Shown: positions 21,885 to 31,439, numbered from the stretch's first letter. The stretch: DNA of 64,000 nucleotides from Ctenosaura bakeri (GCA_948474755.1 CAOLHI010000652.1:124001-188000); one strand, 5' to 3'. The notes: generated from the sequence alone by a model not told the origin. Made by a program: numbers and translations.

Positions 21885-22075
21885 TAATAAACCTGATTTA
21901 TTGACCCAGCCCAATAACAGCAGCCAGGGCTCTGGCGAGTGAGTAAGTCTTAAATTTCATTAGGTGATAAATACTGAGAGCGAATCAATTTGGTAGGAAA
22001 GCTAATTAGCCTGCCCAAGATCCCACATTGATCTCGGAGAAAGGCCCGGATTTAATCTCCTCCTGACATGGAACG
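21885..22075. promoter_or_regulatory. Candidate conserved noncoding block
   Basis: Unique block with ATAAACCTGATTTATTGACC, TTAAATTTCATTAGGTGATA, GAATCAATTTGG and AAGCTAATTAGCCTG (homeodomain-type palindrome near 22000). Strongest of the texture-based candidates. Confidence 0.35.
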
Positions 22076-22134
22076 CCTCTTTGCACAGCAGAACAAAACT
22101 CGTTCCACCCTCAGGCCCTCTCTTCTCAGGCTGT

Positions 22135-22390
22135 ACTTTGGGAGTTGTAGTTCAGTGTGTTGGACTAGAGCTTTCTAGTAGCAAAGGATTCTAAGGTTCT
22201 CAACCAAACGGCAAATCCCAGGTTTCCACTAAAATGGCAAGAAACTGGATACTGTAAACACACTCCCAGTGCACTCTCCTAAGCTTCAGCACAGAACTCT
22301 AAGTCCCTCACCAAACTGCAAATCCCAAAATTCCACAGGATGGAGCCATAATAGTTAAAGGGATTCCCAAATGCTGTAACTGCCTGGTGT
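22135..22390. mobile_element. Old hAT-like MITE
   Basis: Outer sequence GGGAGTTGTAGTTCAGTGTG; inner CACCAAACTGCAAATCCCAA and ATGGAGCCATAATAGTTAAA. The same family has scraps at 1478, 31570 and 40957. Confidence 0.55.
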
Positions 22391-22439
22391 GGATGCATCC
22401 TGAAGGGGATGCTGGCTGGGAGGTCGTTTGGCTGTGTCT

Positions 22440-22996
22440 AGTCTCGTTCACACTATGCAATTCTGTTCCGCTTTGGTTGGACCTCATCTGGAATAATACT
22501 GTGTCCAGTTCTGGGCACCAAATTTCAAGAAGGATATTAACATGTCCAGAGGAGGGCGACCAAAATGGTGAAGGGTCTGGAAGCCATGAAGCCCTCTGAG
22601 GAGTAGCTTAGGGAGCTGGAGATGTTTAGTCTGCAGAAGAGAAGATTAAGAGGGAACCTGATAGCCATGTTTACATATTGGAAGTGATGTCATGTCGAGG
22701 AGGGAGCGGACTTGTTTTCTGCTGCTCCAGAGACCAGGACAAGGAGCAATGGATTCAAGCTGCAGGAAAGGAGATTCCACCTGAACCTCAGGAAGAACTT
22801 CCTGACGGTCAGGGCAGTCCGGCAGTGGAATCTGCTGCCTTGGAGTGCGGTGGAGTCTCCTTCCTTGGAGGTTTTTTAAGCAGAGGCTGGATGGCCAGCT
22901 GTTGAGAATGCTTTAATGTATGTTCCTGCATAGCTGGGGGTTGGACTGGATGGCCCCTGGGGTCTCTTCCAGCTCTATGAGTCTATGATTCTATTG
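22440..22996 (+). mobile_element. CR1 LINE 3' fragment
   Basis: TTTGGTTGGACCTCATCTGG, then the C-terminal CR1 region with several frame breaks, ending TATGAGTCTATGATTCTATT. Confidence 0.92.
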
Positions 22997-23289
22997 TTCT
23001 AATTACAGAACTTTGGTACCAGTTTAAGTGGTACTGAAGTGCAACGGTTGTGTTGTTTGAAAGAGACCCACATCAGCTCACAAGACAAGAGAAGTGTCGG
23101 GCGTGCCCAGACTTTTGCCTTTAAAAAATAAAAAAACTTTCTCCATTCTAAGAGAAGATCCCTGTCCGTAAGACTTGGACACTCAGCACCCTGAAACATG
23201 TTACCAAACCAAGGAAGGTGGATCTATTGAATCAATAGGATCTACACAAGCACTCACTCACCATTCAGCCTTTGATTCAATAGGTTTAA
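22997..23289. other. Unclassified intronic sequence
   Basis: No feature recognised. Confidence 0.35.
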
Positions 23290-23490
23290 GCAGCCTAAAA
23301 ACTCTATCCCATCCGATCTTGGGAGCTAAGCAGAGCCAGCCCTGGTTAGTACTTGGATGGGAGACCACCAACAAATACCAGGCTCCATTCCAGAGGAAGG
23401 AAGTAACAAAACCACCTCTGTGGTTTCCTTGCCTATGAAAACCCTGTGAAATTCATGGGGTCATCATAAATGGAAGGCACAAACACACGG
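23290..23490 (+). mobile_element. 5S rRNA-derived SINE
   Basis: The head matches 5S rRNA and its internal promoter: CCATCCGATCTTGGGAGCTA, AGCAGAGCCAGCCCTGGTTA, GTACTTGGATGGGAGACC. The body is unrelated and ends TCATAAATGGAAGGCACAAA, like the Sauria/Bov-B tail. It is a retroposon, not a 5S gene, because the 3' third of 5S is replaced. Confidence 0.85.
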
Positions 23491-23498
23491 AGACACAA

Positions 23499-24110
23499 GT
23501 GAATAGGACTCCAGCCTCAGGCAGCATGATCAATAATAGCTTATTTTCACAGAAATTCAGCAGTTGCCCCCCCCTCCATGAAGCAATTGATGCTCATGCA
23601 CTATATTTAGATACACACACATACACACACACACACCCCAATACTACCAAGAGAAGAGACCAGACCAGATACGTGGACTCGGCAGTGTGCAATGAGAGCT
23701 GTGAACTGGGATTACTGGTTCGGGGAAAAGCTCTCCCAGGCACCAGCTCTCTTGCTTTGCAGGAGCTTAATGGCTACAGGTTTTAAAGAGAGAAAATTAA
23801 CCAGAGTAGCTCCAAAAATAAGGGAAGAAAAAGAAATCAGGTTGAAGACAAGCTGGTTTTGGAGCACAAACAACTATTTATTATAAGTCAGAAAAACATA
23901 GCAGCAGAATCCAAGAGAAAAATCTGTGCTGAATATGAGCTCAAAATAAAAGGAGAGATTGACCTAGGTGCTAAAAACCCTACTAGGGGGATAACACACA
24001 CACCCAAATGCACACACTCACACACACACACACACCCCAATTTTGCCAAGGGAAGGGACCAGACCAAATATATTGACTGAGCACTGGTTGAAAGGAGAAC
24101 GAAGCGAGGA
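23499..24110. repeat. Diverged direct duplication with CA repeats
   Basis: Two related segments (about 23545-23695 and 23880-24085) share an (AC)n block followed by ACCCCAAT, then CCAAGAGAAGAGACCAGACC / CCAAGGGAAGGGACCAGACC and GTGGACT/TTGACTGA. Possibly parts of an unrecognised retroelement. Confidence 0.6.
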
Positions 24111-24600
24111 TGATTTTTCAGACTGTGTCACAGACTGCTTGGTGCAAATCATGGCATGAGTGAGCAAAGGCAAGGAGCAGGGGCTTCTTGGTGGTGGCCT
24201 TTGGCTATGGAAGTGTCTGACCCCCAACATTGGCTAAACAGCACTGGAGCACAACGGGAACATCTGGTGTGCATCAGTTGTGATGCACAACAGAGTCCTC
24301 TTGCCAGTGCCTGGATGTGCAATTCATTAATGGGGTTTTGCTGCATTTCTGCAACGTAGTTATGGATTTATAAAGTACCAAACAGTGGACTGGGATGTAG
24401 GACCCCTGTCATTGCTGTTGCTGACACCCCTTCTCTTTGGTGCCCTCTGTTAAAATCTAGGCAGAGCCGTGGCCTTGGGTTCAAGCCATTCCCCCTTGGC
24501 CTCAGAGTCCTCACCGTAACACAAAGACTGGACTTACACGTGGCTCCATTCTGTAGGGAAGAGGGGGAGACACTGGAAAGAAAGCAAAACTTGGAAACCT
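24111..24600. other. Intronic sequence, no gene seen
   Basis: No recognisable gene or repeat. Confidence 0.35.
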
Positions 24601-24875
24601 TGCTTTTTTGGACTGCACCTCCCAGAATCCACAGGCCAGCATAGTCACTGTTGGCTGCCAGGCTCTGAGATCTGTAGTCCCCAAACAGTGAAGTTTCCAC
24701 ATTGTGTGTGTGTTGGGGGGAACTATCCTAAGCACCAATGCATTCTTTTGGGGCTCCTGCAAGAGATGGTATTGTGGGGGATTCTGGGAGTTGTAGTCAT
24801 GCAATAGTGAGCTTTCTAGGCTCTGAAAGAAAGTTGTCCTGAACACCAATGCATTCCAATGGAGGTAACTAACTA
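24601..24875. mobile_element. Old MITE-like debris
   Basis: Paired motifs CACCTCCCAGAATCCACAGG and GATTCTGGGAGTTGTAGTC, and two copies of AGCACCAATGCATTC / AACACCAATGCATTC about 125 bp apart (near 24735 and 24852). Confidence 0.4.
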
Positions 24876-25224
24876 AAAAATTAAAATAGAGTATAATAAG
24901 ATGGTGGCATGAGCTTGGGAAAGGTGCCATGGGGCTAAGAACAGGCAGTGAAAAACATGTATTATAATCCACAAGCAAAGGAAGGGATGTGTCTCCATCT
25001 GCTTATTGATGGTATGTATTTTAGTCTTTAAAAAGGCCTTGATGAGTATTCTGTTCTGTAGAAAGCACACATTGTTTTAGCCTCTGCATTGAAATAAATG
25101 GCCTTCTTCAGGGACTACACTAAAAACACGCATAAATATCAATAATAAATTAAGATTCAAAAGCTGGGAGAGGACAAACCCACAGTTCAGGTTACATCCA
25201 TGTCAAATGCCATAATAGATCACA
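24876..25224. other. Unique intronic sequence
   Basis: AT-rich, no feature recognised. Confidence 0.35.
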
Positions 25225-25432
25225 TTCATTGTGTTGTTATTGCATGCCTTCAAGTTGTTTCTGACTTATGGCAACCCAAGAGTGAACCTCTCACAGGGTT
25301 TTCTGGGGCTGAGAGTGTGTGACGAGCCCAAGGTCACCCAGCGGGTTTCCACGGCCGAGCAGAGAACCAAACCCAGCTTTCCAGGGTTGTGGTCCAATGC
25401 TCAGACCACTCCATCATGTTGGCTCTGCACAT
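25225..25432 (-). mobile_element. Sauria-type SINE, near full length
   Basis: Reversed tail GCCTTCAAGTTGTTTCTGAC and ATGGCAACCC, body GTGTGTGACGAGCCCAAGGT, reversed head ending CCATCATGTTGGCTCTGC. It lies about 140 bp upstream of the VSTM2L exon acceptor. Confidence 0.88.
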
Positions 25433-25569
25433 TAATTGTGCTTAGTATTAAAAATCATATATGTGCCATTCAATAGATCAACCTCACAGAAGTCTGCCCA
25501 TCTGTGGTGCCTTCATGCTTCATGTGCTCTCTCCCTTCCCCACTCCGGGCCCCCAATCCCCTCTTCCAG

Positions 25570-25920
25570 GTCGTGAAAGTGGTGGGCAGCAACATCTCCC
25601 ACAAGCTGCGTCTCTCCCGGGTGAAGCCGACGGACGAGGGGACCTACGAGTGCCGGGTGATCGACTTCAGCGACAGCAAAGCCCGCCACCACAAAGTCAA
25701 GGCCTACCTACGGGTGGAAGCGGGGGACGGCGCCGGGCCGCACCGTCACAGCACCCCCGGGGGGCACCTGCAAGACACCCAGTCGCTCCTGGGGGGCCCG
25801 CTCTCCGACCACAGCAAACTGAGCACCTCCCACCCCCACCACCAGCACCAGCACCACCACAAGCCGGGCAAGGAGCTGAAGAAGCGCTCCGTGGTGGACG
25901 ATGCCTCCTGCACCCTCTAG
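25570..25920 (+). CDS. VSTM2L: VSTM2L last coding exon (V-set and transmembrane domain-containing 2-like), partial
   Basis: Terminal exon of an Ig V-set protein. A polypyrimidine tract and CAG acceptor end at 25569; the open frame then runs 116 codons to TAG at 25918-25920. Residues 1-49 are the end of the V domain: an NIS N-glycosylation sequon at 8-10 and the DEGTYEC motif at 22-28, which holds the F-strand cysteine. The tail reads KPGKELKKRSV near residues 98-108 and ends in DDASCTL. This matches VSTM2L rather than VSTM2A or VSTM2B as I recall them. The linker (residues 50-97) is Gly/Ser then His-rich and is about twice the length of the Pro/Ala-rich mammalian linker. No membrane segment is coded here. 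Mammalian VSTM2L is reported as a secreted antagonist of the neuroprotective peptide humanin (family knowledge). The intron is phase 0. The exon is far more GC-rich than its surroundings. Upstream exons were not found in 1-25569. Confidence 0.9.
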   Translation, partial: VVKVVGSNISHKLRLSRVKPTDEGTYECRVIDFSDSKARHHKVKAYLRVEAGDGAGPHRHSTPGGHLQDTQSLLGGPLSDHSKLSTSHPHHQHQHHHKPGKELKKRSVVDDASCTL

Positions 25921-27072
25921 ACTGGTTGGCACCGGGAGCGAGGCTGTGCCTAAACAGCCCGGGGGGCTCCTCCTTTCTCTGCTCCTCCTCTTCCTCCTCT
26001 TTCACACCCACAAGAGGACCCCCCCCGCCTGCCCTGTCCCTTTCTTTGGGTGACGTCGGGGTGGCCAGAACAGTGTTGGGTCCTGCCACAAAACCAGAGA
26101 CACCTCCTTCCTCCGCTTTCCCGTCCGCATGACAACCCGTCCCCCTTCGCCATCACTGTCCATCCTTCCTCCGCCACCAACGAGATGCACATATTTTAAA
26201 CATTCCTTTCTAACTATCTCTTCTCTCCAAAGAAACCCAGGGATCCATCTTGACCAAAATGGAGTCGCTCCCAAGAGAAGTCCAGCCATTATTGGACTTC
26301 CAGGGTACCATCCCTGGGCCTCTGACCAATGAATGACCCTCTTGCCGCTGCTAGTCCCACCCCCCTGGGGTCCTCCCCATGTCAGGCAAGATGGTGGAAG
26401 CTGTGCTTGGGGCCCCATTTGAATCCTGGGGAATTGAGAGATGACCCCATACTCTGAAGGTGGCTGTAGATGGAGGAAGCTGGTCTGTAGTTGGCTGATA
26501 CTCTTCCATTGGTGAATTCTCCTGCCTGTTGGTGTCTACATGGGTTGGAGAAGGCTTGTTCTCGAGGAATACGGCGGAAGACCCTTTCCCATCTTGGTCT
26601 CTTGGGTGGCACGCAAATGCAGTTGGCGTCTCCAGGAAATACTTGATGGCCCTCCACTGCCCAAAAGAAAAGAAACATGGACTTGAGGTCACTGGACACC
26701 TTGCTGTGAAGAGACTAGATTCAAAGCTGGACCTGGCTTCACAGAAGGTCGCCTTCCACCACCTGTGGGCCAAATCCCCATCTTCTTGACATTTCCACTG
26801 CTAGTTTCCTTCTGCCATTTGTGAGCCCCTCAAAGTTCTCTTCACCTTTGCTTTGTAAAATGAAACCTCTGGGGCGGGGTGGGAGATGTCTGCCATTTTG
26901 AATCCTCACTTTGAACGCACTAGCTATCAACCTATGTTACTATGAAAAGGGATGACTGTATAAACTGTAAATAGAACTGACTGGTTCTGTCCATATGGGC
27001 CCACAGACAGGCCACAATACACTGGCAACAAGGTCCCAGCGGGGGGAGGGGGTTCCAAAAAGGCCCATTAAA
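25921..27072 (+). other. VSTM2L: Probable VSTM2L 3' UTR
   Basis: This directly follows the VSTM2L stop and matches none of the dispersed repeats in the window. It includes a C/T-rich stretch at 25970-26040. The first plausible poly(A) signal is ATTAAA at 27067-27072, followed by a T/GT-rich stretch. No AATAAA was seen between 25921 and 27480. The true end is a guess. Confidence 0.45.
27067..27072 (+). terminator. Candidate poly(A) signal ATTAAA for VSTM2L
   Basis: ATTAAA lies about 1.15 kb after the stop, with a T-rich region containing TGTG about 25-40 bases downstream. It is the common variant hexamer and has no direct support. Confidence 0.3.
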
Positions 27073-27570
27073 ATGCACCCACCTTTGACTCTGTCCTCTC
27101 TCATGTGATGATGGAAAGGATGCTGGTTTTGCAGCGAAGGGAGCAGTAAGCGCAGCTTTCTTTGGAGGGGGGAATAGATAAATGCAAGGCCAGTGAGAAA
27201 GGGGAGAACCTGATCCACATTACTGGTGGGCAGCAGTCCAGAAGGGGCTCCAGGACTAGGCGATGGTGCAGATGCTTTTGTCTCGAGCACTCAAGAATCC
27301 CGTTATATCTTATCTGGAGAGACCAGGGGGATAGCCGTGCCCATCACAGACTGACTTGTGAGCATTTTAGTACCCAGTCAAAGAGCCTCAGATTGCAGTG
27401 CATCCCCCGTATCTACATGACCAGTGTGCACAATTTTATTTTCACATGATTAATCAGGATTGTTCCTGTCAAATCGGGACAGTTGGAGGGCATGAATTTT
27501 CATTTTCATTTTGGAGAAACCATCATTGCAAAATGGAATGTTCCTTACAATGCTGATGTTTGTACTAGGT
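27073..27570. other. Intergenic sequence, no feature seen
   Basis: No gene or repeat recognised. Confidence 0.4.
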
Positions 27571-27658
27571 GGCCCCTCCCAAAACTGCAGACCCCAGGAT
27601 TCCATAGGATGTTTCAAGTGGAATTATCACGGTATAAGAGCGTAGTGTGGAAAAGGCC
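27571..27658. mobile_element. Foldback MITE, right arm only
   Basis: From GGCCCCTCCCAAAACTGCAG (palindrome centre) to GTGTGGAAAAGGCC. No left arm. Confidence 0.85.
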
Positions 27659-27823
27659 CCAGTCTGGAAATGCACATCACCAGTTCAGTGGGATTACTTT
27701 AGTTGAGACTACCAACAGGATACAGGCCTATCACATCTACCCATCAAGTGTCTTTTTAAAAAGGAGCATTATTTCCTCTTCAGTTTTATGGAGACACCCA
27801 GCTTGTGGGGTTTTCTCCTCCCC

Positions 27824-27960
27824 ATAGGTGCAGACAGGGCAAGCAAAATGAGGACACTGCACTCCCAGTAAGAATTTTGCCCCCCACAAAATCTTCCTTC
27901 AATCCTCAAAATTTGTAGCCTTGCAGTAATGTGAAACTTGAGCATTTAGAGAAAACAAAG
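27824..27960. repeat. Left arm of a 140-bp inverted duplication
   Basis: Reads CCTCCCCATAGGTGCAGACA onward to TTTAGAGAAAACAAAG. Its reverse complement recurs at 28311-28453 at roughly 90% identity by eye. Confidence 0.88.
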
Positions 27961-28011
27961 AGGTAAGCAAACTGAGCAAGGGAAGGCAAAGACAGCAAAC
28001 AGGAGAGGTCT

Positions 28012-28310
28012 AGGTTCTGGGCACTACAATTCGGGAAGGATATTGACAAGTTGGAGGGTCTCCAGAGGAGGGCAACCAAGATGGTAGAAAGCCTGGAAAC
28101 CGTGGCCGTTTCTGCACTAGACTGTTATAGCGCTACGATTCCACTTGCAACATCCTATGGAATCCTGGGGTTTGCAGTTTAGGGAGGGACCTCAAAGGCC
28201 ATCCTCAATGGGGGAGCAGGGTAGGTTTGGCCGGGAGAAGAGCAGGTTGAGAGGTGACATGATAGCCATGTTTAAATATCTCAAAGGGATGCCATATGGA
28301 GGATGGCCCT
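28012..28310 (+). mobile_element. CR1 LINE, first part (interrupted)
   Basis: TTCTGGGCACTACAATTCGG through GATGGTAGAAAGCCTGGAAACC, then a foldback MITE arm, then GAGGTGACATGATAGCCATG to GGATGCCATATGGAGGATGG. Continues at 28452. Confidence 0.88.
28104..28192. mobile_element. Foldback MITE, left arm only, inside a CR1
   Basis: GGCCGTTTCTGCACTAGACT to TTTGCAGTTTAGGGAGGGAC. Ends at the palindrome centre. Confidence 0.82.
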
Positions 28311-28453
28311 TTGTTTTCTCTAAACGCTCAACTCGAGTTTTACATTACTGCAAGGCTACAAATGTTGAGGACTGAAGGAAGATTTTGTGGGGGGCAATGT
28401 TCTTACTGGGAGTGCAGTGTCCTCATTTTGCTTGCCCTGCCTGTACCTATGGG
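28311..28453. repeat. Right arm of the inverted duplication, lodged in a CR1
   Basis: Starts TTTGTTTTCTCTAAACGCTC and ends TGTACCTATGGGGAGG, the reverse complement of 27960-27824. It splits the CR1 exactly between its GGATGG and GGCTTGTTTTCTGC segments. Confidence 0.88.
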
Positions 28454-28543
28454 GAGGAAAAAGGCTTGTTTTCTGCTGCTCCAGAAGCTAGGACACCATG
28501 GAGCAATGGCTTCATACTTGAGGAAAAAGAGATTCCACTAAAC
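28454..28543 (+). mobile_element. CR1 LINE, second part
   Basis: GGCTTGTTTTCTGCTGCTCC to GATTCCACTAAAC. Followed by the SPIN insertion. Confidence 0.88.
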
Positions 28544-29327
28544 CAGTGGTTCTCAACCTGTGGGTCATGACCCCTTTGGGGGGTCGAACGACCCTTTCAC
28601 AGGGGTCACCTAAGACCATCGGAAAATACGTATTTCCGATGGTCTTAGACTTCATTCTCTAATCGGTGGTGGTGCGCAAGCGCGAGCCACGCGCTCACGT
28701 CCTCCTGCCCCTTTTGGCAGGAGTGCATGCAGCCATAGTGTCACCACAGCAGGAGTGGTGGTGCGCAAGCGTGAGCCACGCACTTGCGTCTTCCTGCCCC
28801 CTGTTCAGGAGGGACTGAAATCGCTCCCCTTCTCCGCTACCGGGAGAACCTCCCGTCTGACGGGCCAGCTTGGGGGGCAGCAGCAGCACAGGGGGAGGCC
28901 CCCTCCTCGCCACAGCCCCTACCCCACTCACCACAGAGGGGGGCACTGCGGAAGGGCCGGGGAGCTGCAAGGTGGCGCTTTTCTGGGAGGGTGGGCTGTG
29001 CCTGGCGCAAAAGACAAAGGCACTGGGATTCCTCCCCCCCCGGCCAGGGTCGACACTCTGGAAACTTCTCCCTCACTGCCCCCCCAGTGGAAATGAGAGC
29101 AAAGCAGAAGCAGAGCCCAGAGGGTTTCTCGGAGTTTTTTCCCGGGGGAGACGCGCGGCTCCTCTTCCCTCCCTGCTCACCCCCTTGTTCCTGGCCGGCG
29201 AGGCCGCCTTTGCCGGGCGGGGGGGAGGCATTGTAAATAATAAATAAATAATTTTATGGTTGGGGGTCACCACAACATGAGCAACTGTATTAAAGGGTCG
29301 TGGCATTAGGAAGGTTGAGAACCACCG
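28544..29327. mobile_element. SPIN-family hAT transposon, non-autonomous
   Basis: The ends CAGTGGTTCTCAACCTGTGG and AAGGTTGAGAACCACCG, the hairpin GACCATCGGAAA / TTTCCGATGGTC near 28612-28645, and the 3' part TTTTATGGTTGGGGGTCACC are those of the SPIN (SPACE INVADERS) hAT family as I know it. A perfect 8-bp duplication CACTAAAC (28536-28543, 29328-29335) has the central TA typical of hAT. The interior is a GC- and CpG-rich 560-bp cargo without transposase homology; frames in it (28755-29247) are not supported as genes. Confidence 0.93.
28666..28800. repeat. Two 46-bp direct repeats in the SPIN cargo
   Basis: Units at 28666-28711 and 28755-28800 both start GTGGTGGTGCGCAAGCG and end TCCTGCCCC. 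They differ at five positions, all transitions, mostly at CpG. Confidence 0.9.
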
Positions 29328-29335
29328 CACTAAAC

Positions 29336-29557
29336 CTTAGGAAGAACTTCCCGTGGGTAGGAGCAGTTTGGCAGTGGAATCTGCTGCTGCCTCAATGGGG
29401 TGTGGATGTCCTCCTTTGGAAGTGTCCAGACAGAAGCTGGAGGGCAATCTGTCCAAGGGATTTGCTTTTGATTGTGTCTTCCTGCATAAGAGAAGGGGAC
29501 TGGATGGGATGGCCCTGGGAGGAAGGTCTCTTCCAACTTTAGGATTCTATTATGCTA
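29336..29557 (+). mobile_element. CR1 LINE, third part and 3' end
   Basis: Resumes CTTAGGAAGAACTTCCCGTG after SPIN and ends TTCCAACTTTAGGATTCTAT. With 28012-28543 it makes one old CR1 carrying three insertions. Confidence 0.88.
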
Positions 29558-29790
29558 GGTGGGGACAATTTTGAATGTTTCCACAGTGCTGGAAATTTAG
29601 AGACCGAAGTGAGATTTCATTCAGAGGACAGGATTCTTCTTTGGGGAAACGGTGCACTCAGTCTCCCCCCTAAATACAACCTGGGTGTCTTTCAAAAGAG
29701 GCCGGACAAGCCAGCTGCTGCAGATGCTCTAGCTTGAGTTCCTACACTTAGTGGGAGAGTTGGTTGTACGGTATATTAGAAAGATTTTAA

Positions 29791-29970
29791 GGCCATTTCC
29801 GCACTAGCCTGTTATAGCGCGATGATTCCACTTTCAACCTCCTCTGGAATCCTGGGGTTTGCAGTTTCGGGAGGGGCCGGCCGGCCCCTCCCGAAACTGC
29901 AAACCCCAGGATTCCAGAGGAGGTTGAAAGTGGAATCATCACGCTATAACAGGCTAGTGCGGAAATAGCC
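29791..29970. mobile_element. Foldback MITE, full 180-bp palindrome
   Basis: Two 90-bp arms with only two mismatches. Both arms carry the private CCTCCTCTGGAATCC variant. Flanked by TAA at 29788-29790 and 29971-29973, a possible 3-bp target duplication. Confidence 0.93.
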
Positions 29971-30629
29971 TAAGATTTCATCACTGAGGGGGCAAAGTAT
30001 AGAATGCAGTGAGGACAAGAACATCTCTCTGTTTTTGTGCACAGGGTGTGTGTGTGTTAAAAAAACAGACACGCAAACAGTCCAACAAGCCTTGCCACCT
30101 CTTCCTCCATCCCCTCCACTTGTATATATTTCTGTTTGCTTTGTCTAGAGGAAGGCCATTGCATAAAAAACGTGGACAGAAAATCTACCCAGGGAGGCTA
30201 TGTGAATATTTTTCTTGGGAGGGGGGTCTTTTTTCTTTGAGGTTTTCACAAATGGGTTAGACATGCTTATTCAATAGGGATGACTTTTGGAATATAATCT
30301 ATGTCCCCTTTCCTGGGATCAGGGGGTCAGACTCAATGACAACAGAAGACCCCCGCCTACCCCAGGTAGTGTGGGAGCTACAAATTCTTCCCTAACAGCT
30401 GGGGGTTGGGGGGGGGTCAGGCAGCTTTCCTGCTGCAAACCGGCCATCCACTGTCTGGACCAGTCTGTGACCAGCTGAAGTGAATAAAAGATCTTCAAAT
30501 GGTCCTGGCGTTTGAGTGTCTTTATTTGCTTGCTAGACGGCTGTTAACCCAGCTCAGTGCAAAGTTGGTGGATTCAGCAGAGCTTGGGTAAGTTGTTTCT
30601 GGGGGCTGTGGGATTGGGGACAACTCAAG
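29971..30629. other. Intergenic sequence, no gene seen
   Basis: Contains (GT)n near 30048 and a G-run near 30410. No gene recognised. Confidence 0.4.
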
Positions 30630-30936
30630 AGGGATATTGGCAAACTGTAATGTCCCCAGAAGAGGGAAATTGAAACGGTAGAAGGCATGGAGGGATGTCT
30701 TATGGAGGATGGAGCAAGTCTGTTTCCTGCTGCACCCGAGACTAGGATATGGAGCAATGGCTTGAAACTAGAAGAAAAGCAATTCCATCTAAACATGATG
30801 AAGAGCTTCCTGAGGGTGAGAGAAGTTTGACACCGGAATACATTGCTGCCTGGGAGTGTGGCAGAGTCTTCTTCCGAGGATGATGGGCTATGCTGCACCA
30901 GAGGTTTTTAAACAGAAGTTGGATGACCTTCTCTTT
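30630..30936 (+). mobile_element. Old CR1 fragment cut by a foldback MITE
   Basis: TCTTATGGAGGATGGAGCAA, TGGAGCAATGGCTTGAAACT, GAGGTTTTTAAACAGAAGTT: diverged CR1 C-terminal region on the + strand. Confidence 0.8.
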
Positions 30937-31109
30937 GGCCATTTTTTCACGACACTCTTATAGTGTGATGATTCCCCTTTCAACCTCCTATGGAATCCTG
31001 GGGTTTGCAGTTCCGGGAGGGGCCGGACGGCCCCTCCCGGAACTGCAAACCCCAGGATTCCATAGGAGGTTGAATCATCATGCTATAAGAGTGTCGTGCG
31101 GAAATGTTC
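30937..31109. mobile_element. Foldback MITE, full copy
   Basis: Both arms carry the private CACGACACTCTTATAG segment. The right arm lost about 6 bases (TTGAATCATC). TTT flanks both ends. Centre GGGGCCGGACGGCCCC. Confidence 0.92.
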
Positions 31110-31439
31110 TTTGTTGGGTTGCCAGATTGAAAGCTGGAAAAGGCTCCTGTACTTTTACTGGTTGTGCAGAAAAGGGAACTTCAGCTTGTTGTGTGACAAG
31201 GAATACTTGCTGAAATTCCCCATCGACACAACCACTAAAGAGGTACAGAATCCCTCTCCAGCTTTTAGTCCGGCAACTCTTCGTGAGCGCTTCAGCTGTG
31301 GGCTTCCTGGCAGTGTCAGAGGGACACTGAATTAGATTGTCCTCAAGGATCCTTCCCAGCTCCATGGTTCTAGTGATCCAACAATGCTGAGGACAGAACC
31401 GAAGGCTTCCCTGCCTGCGTCGCACGTGCTCCATCTTGC
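31110..31439. mobile_element. Unclassified repeat-like debris
   Basis: Includes GAAAGCTGGAAAAGGCTCCT and AAGGGAACTTCAGCTTGTTG, a motif I associate with lizard MITEs, and GGATCCTTCCCAGCTCCATG, resembling a CR1 terminus. Low certainty. Confidence 0.3.

Noticed and set aside
23290..23490. Functional 5S rRNA gene
   Set aside because: Only the promoter part of 5S is present. The 3' third is replaced by a SINE body.
1..25569. Upstream exons of VSTM2L
   Set aside because: I looked on the + strand for the first half of the V domain (a WW motif region with flanking splice sites) and saw none. They are probably outside the window.
25461..26132. Longer frame (223 codons) overlapping the VSTM2L exon
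   Set aside because: A shadow in another frame of the GC-rich exon and UTR. The VSTM2L frame has the acceptor, Ig motif and conserved tail.
28784..29247. Frames of 113-150 codons at 28.8-29.2 kb as a gene
   Set aside because: They lie in the GC-rich SPIN cargo and exist in several overlapping frames, with no recognised domain.
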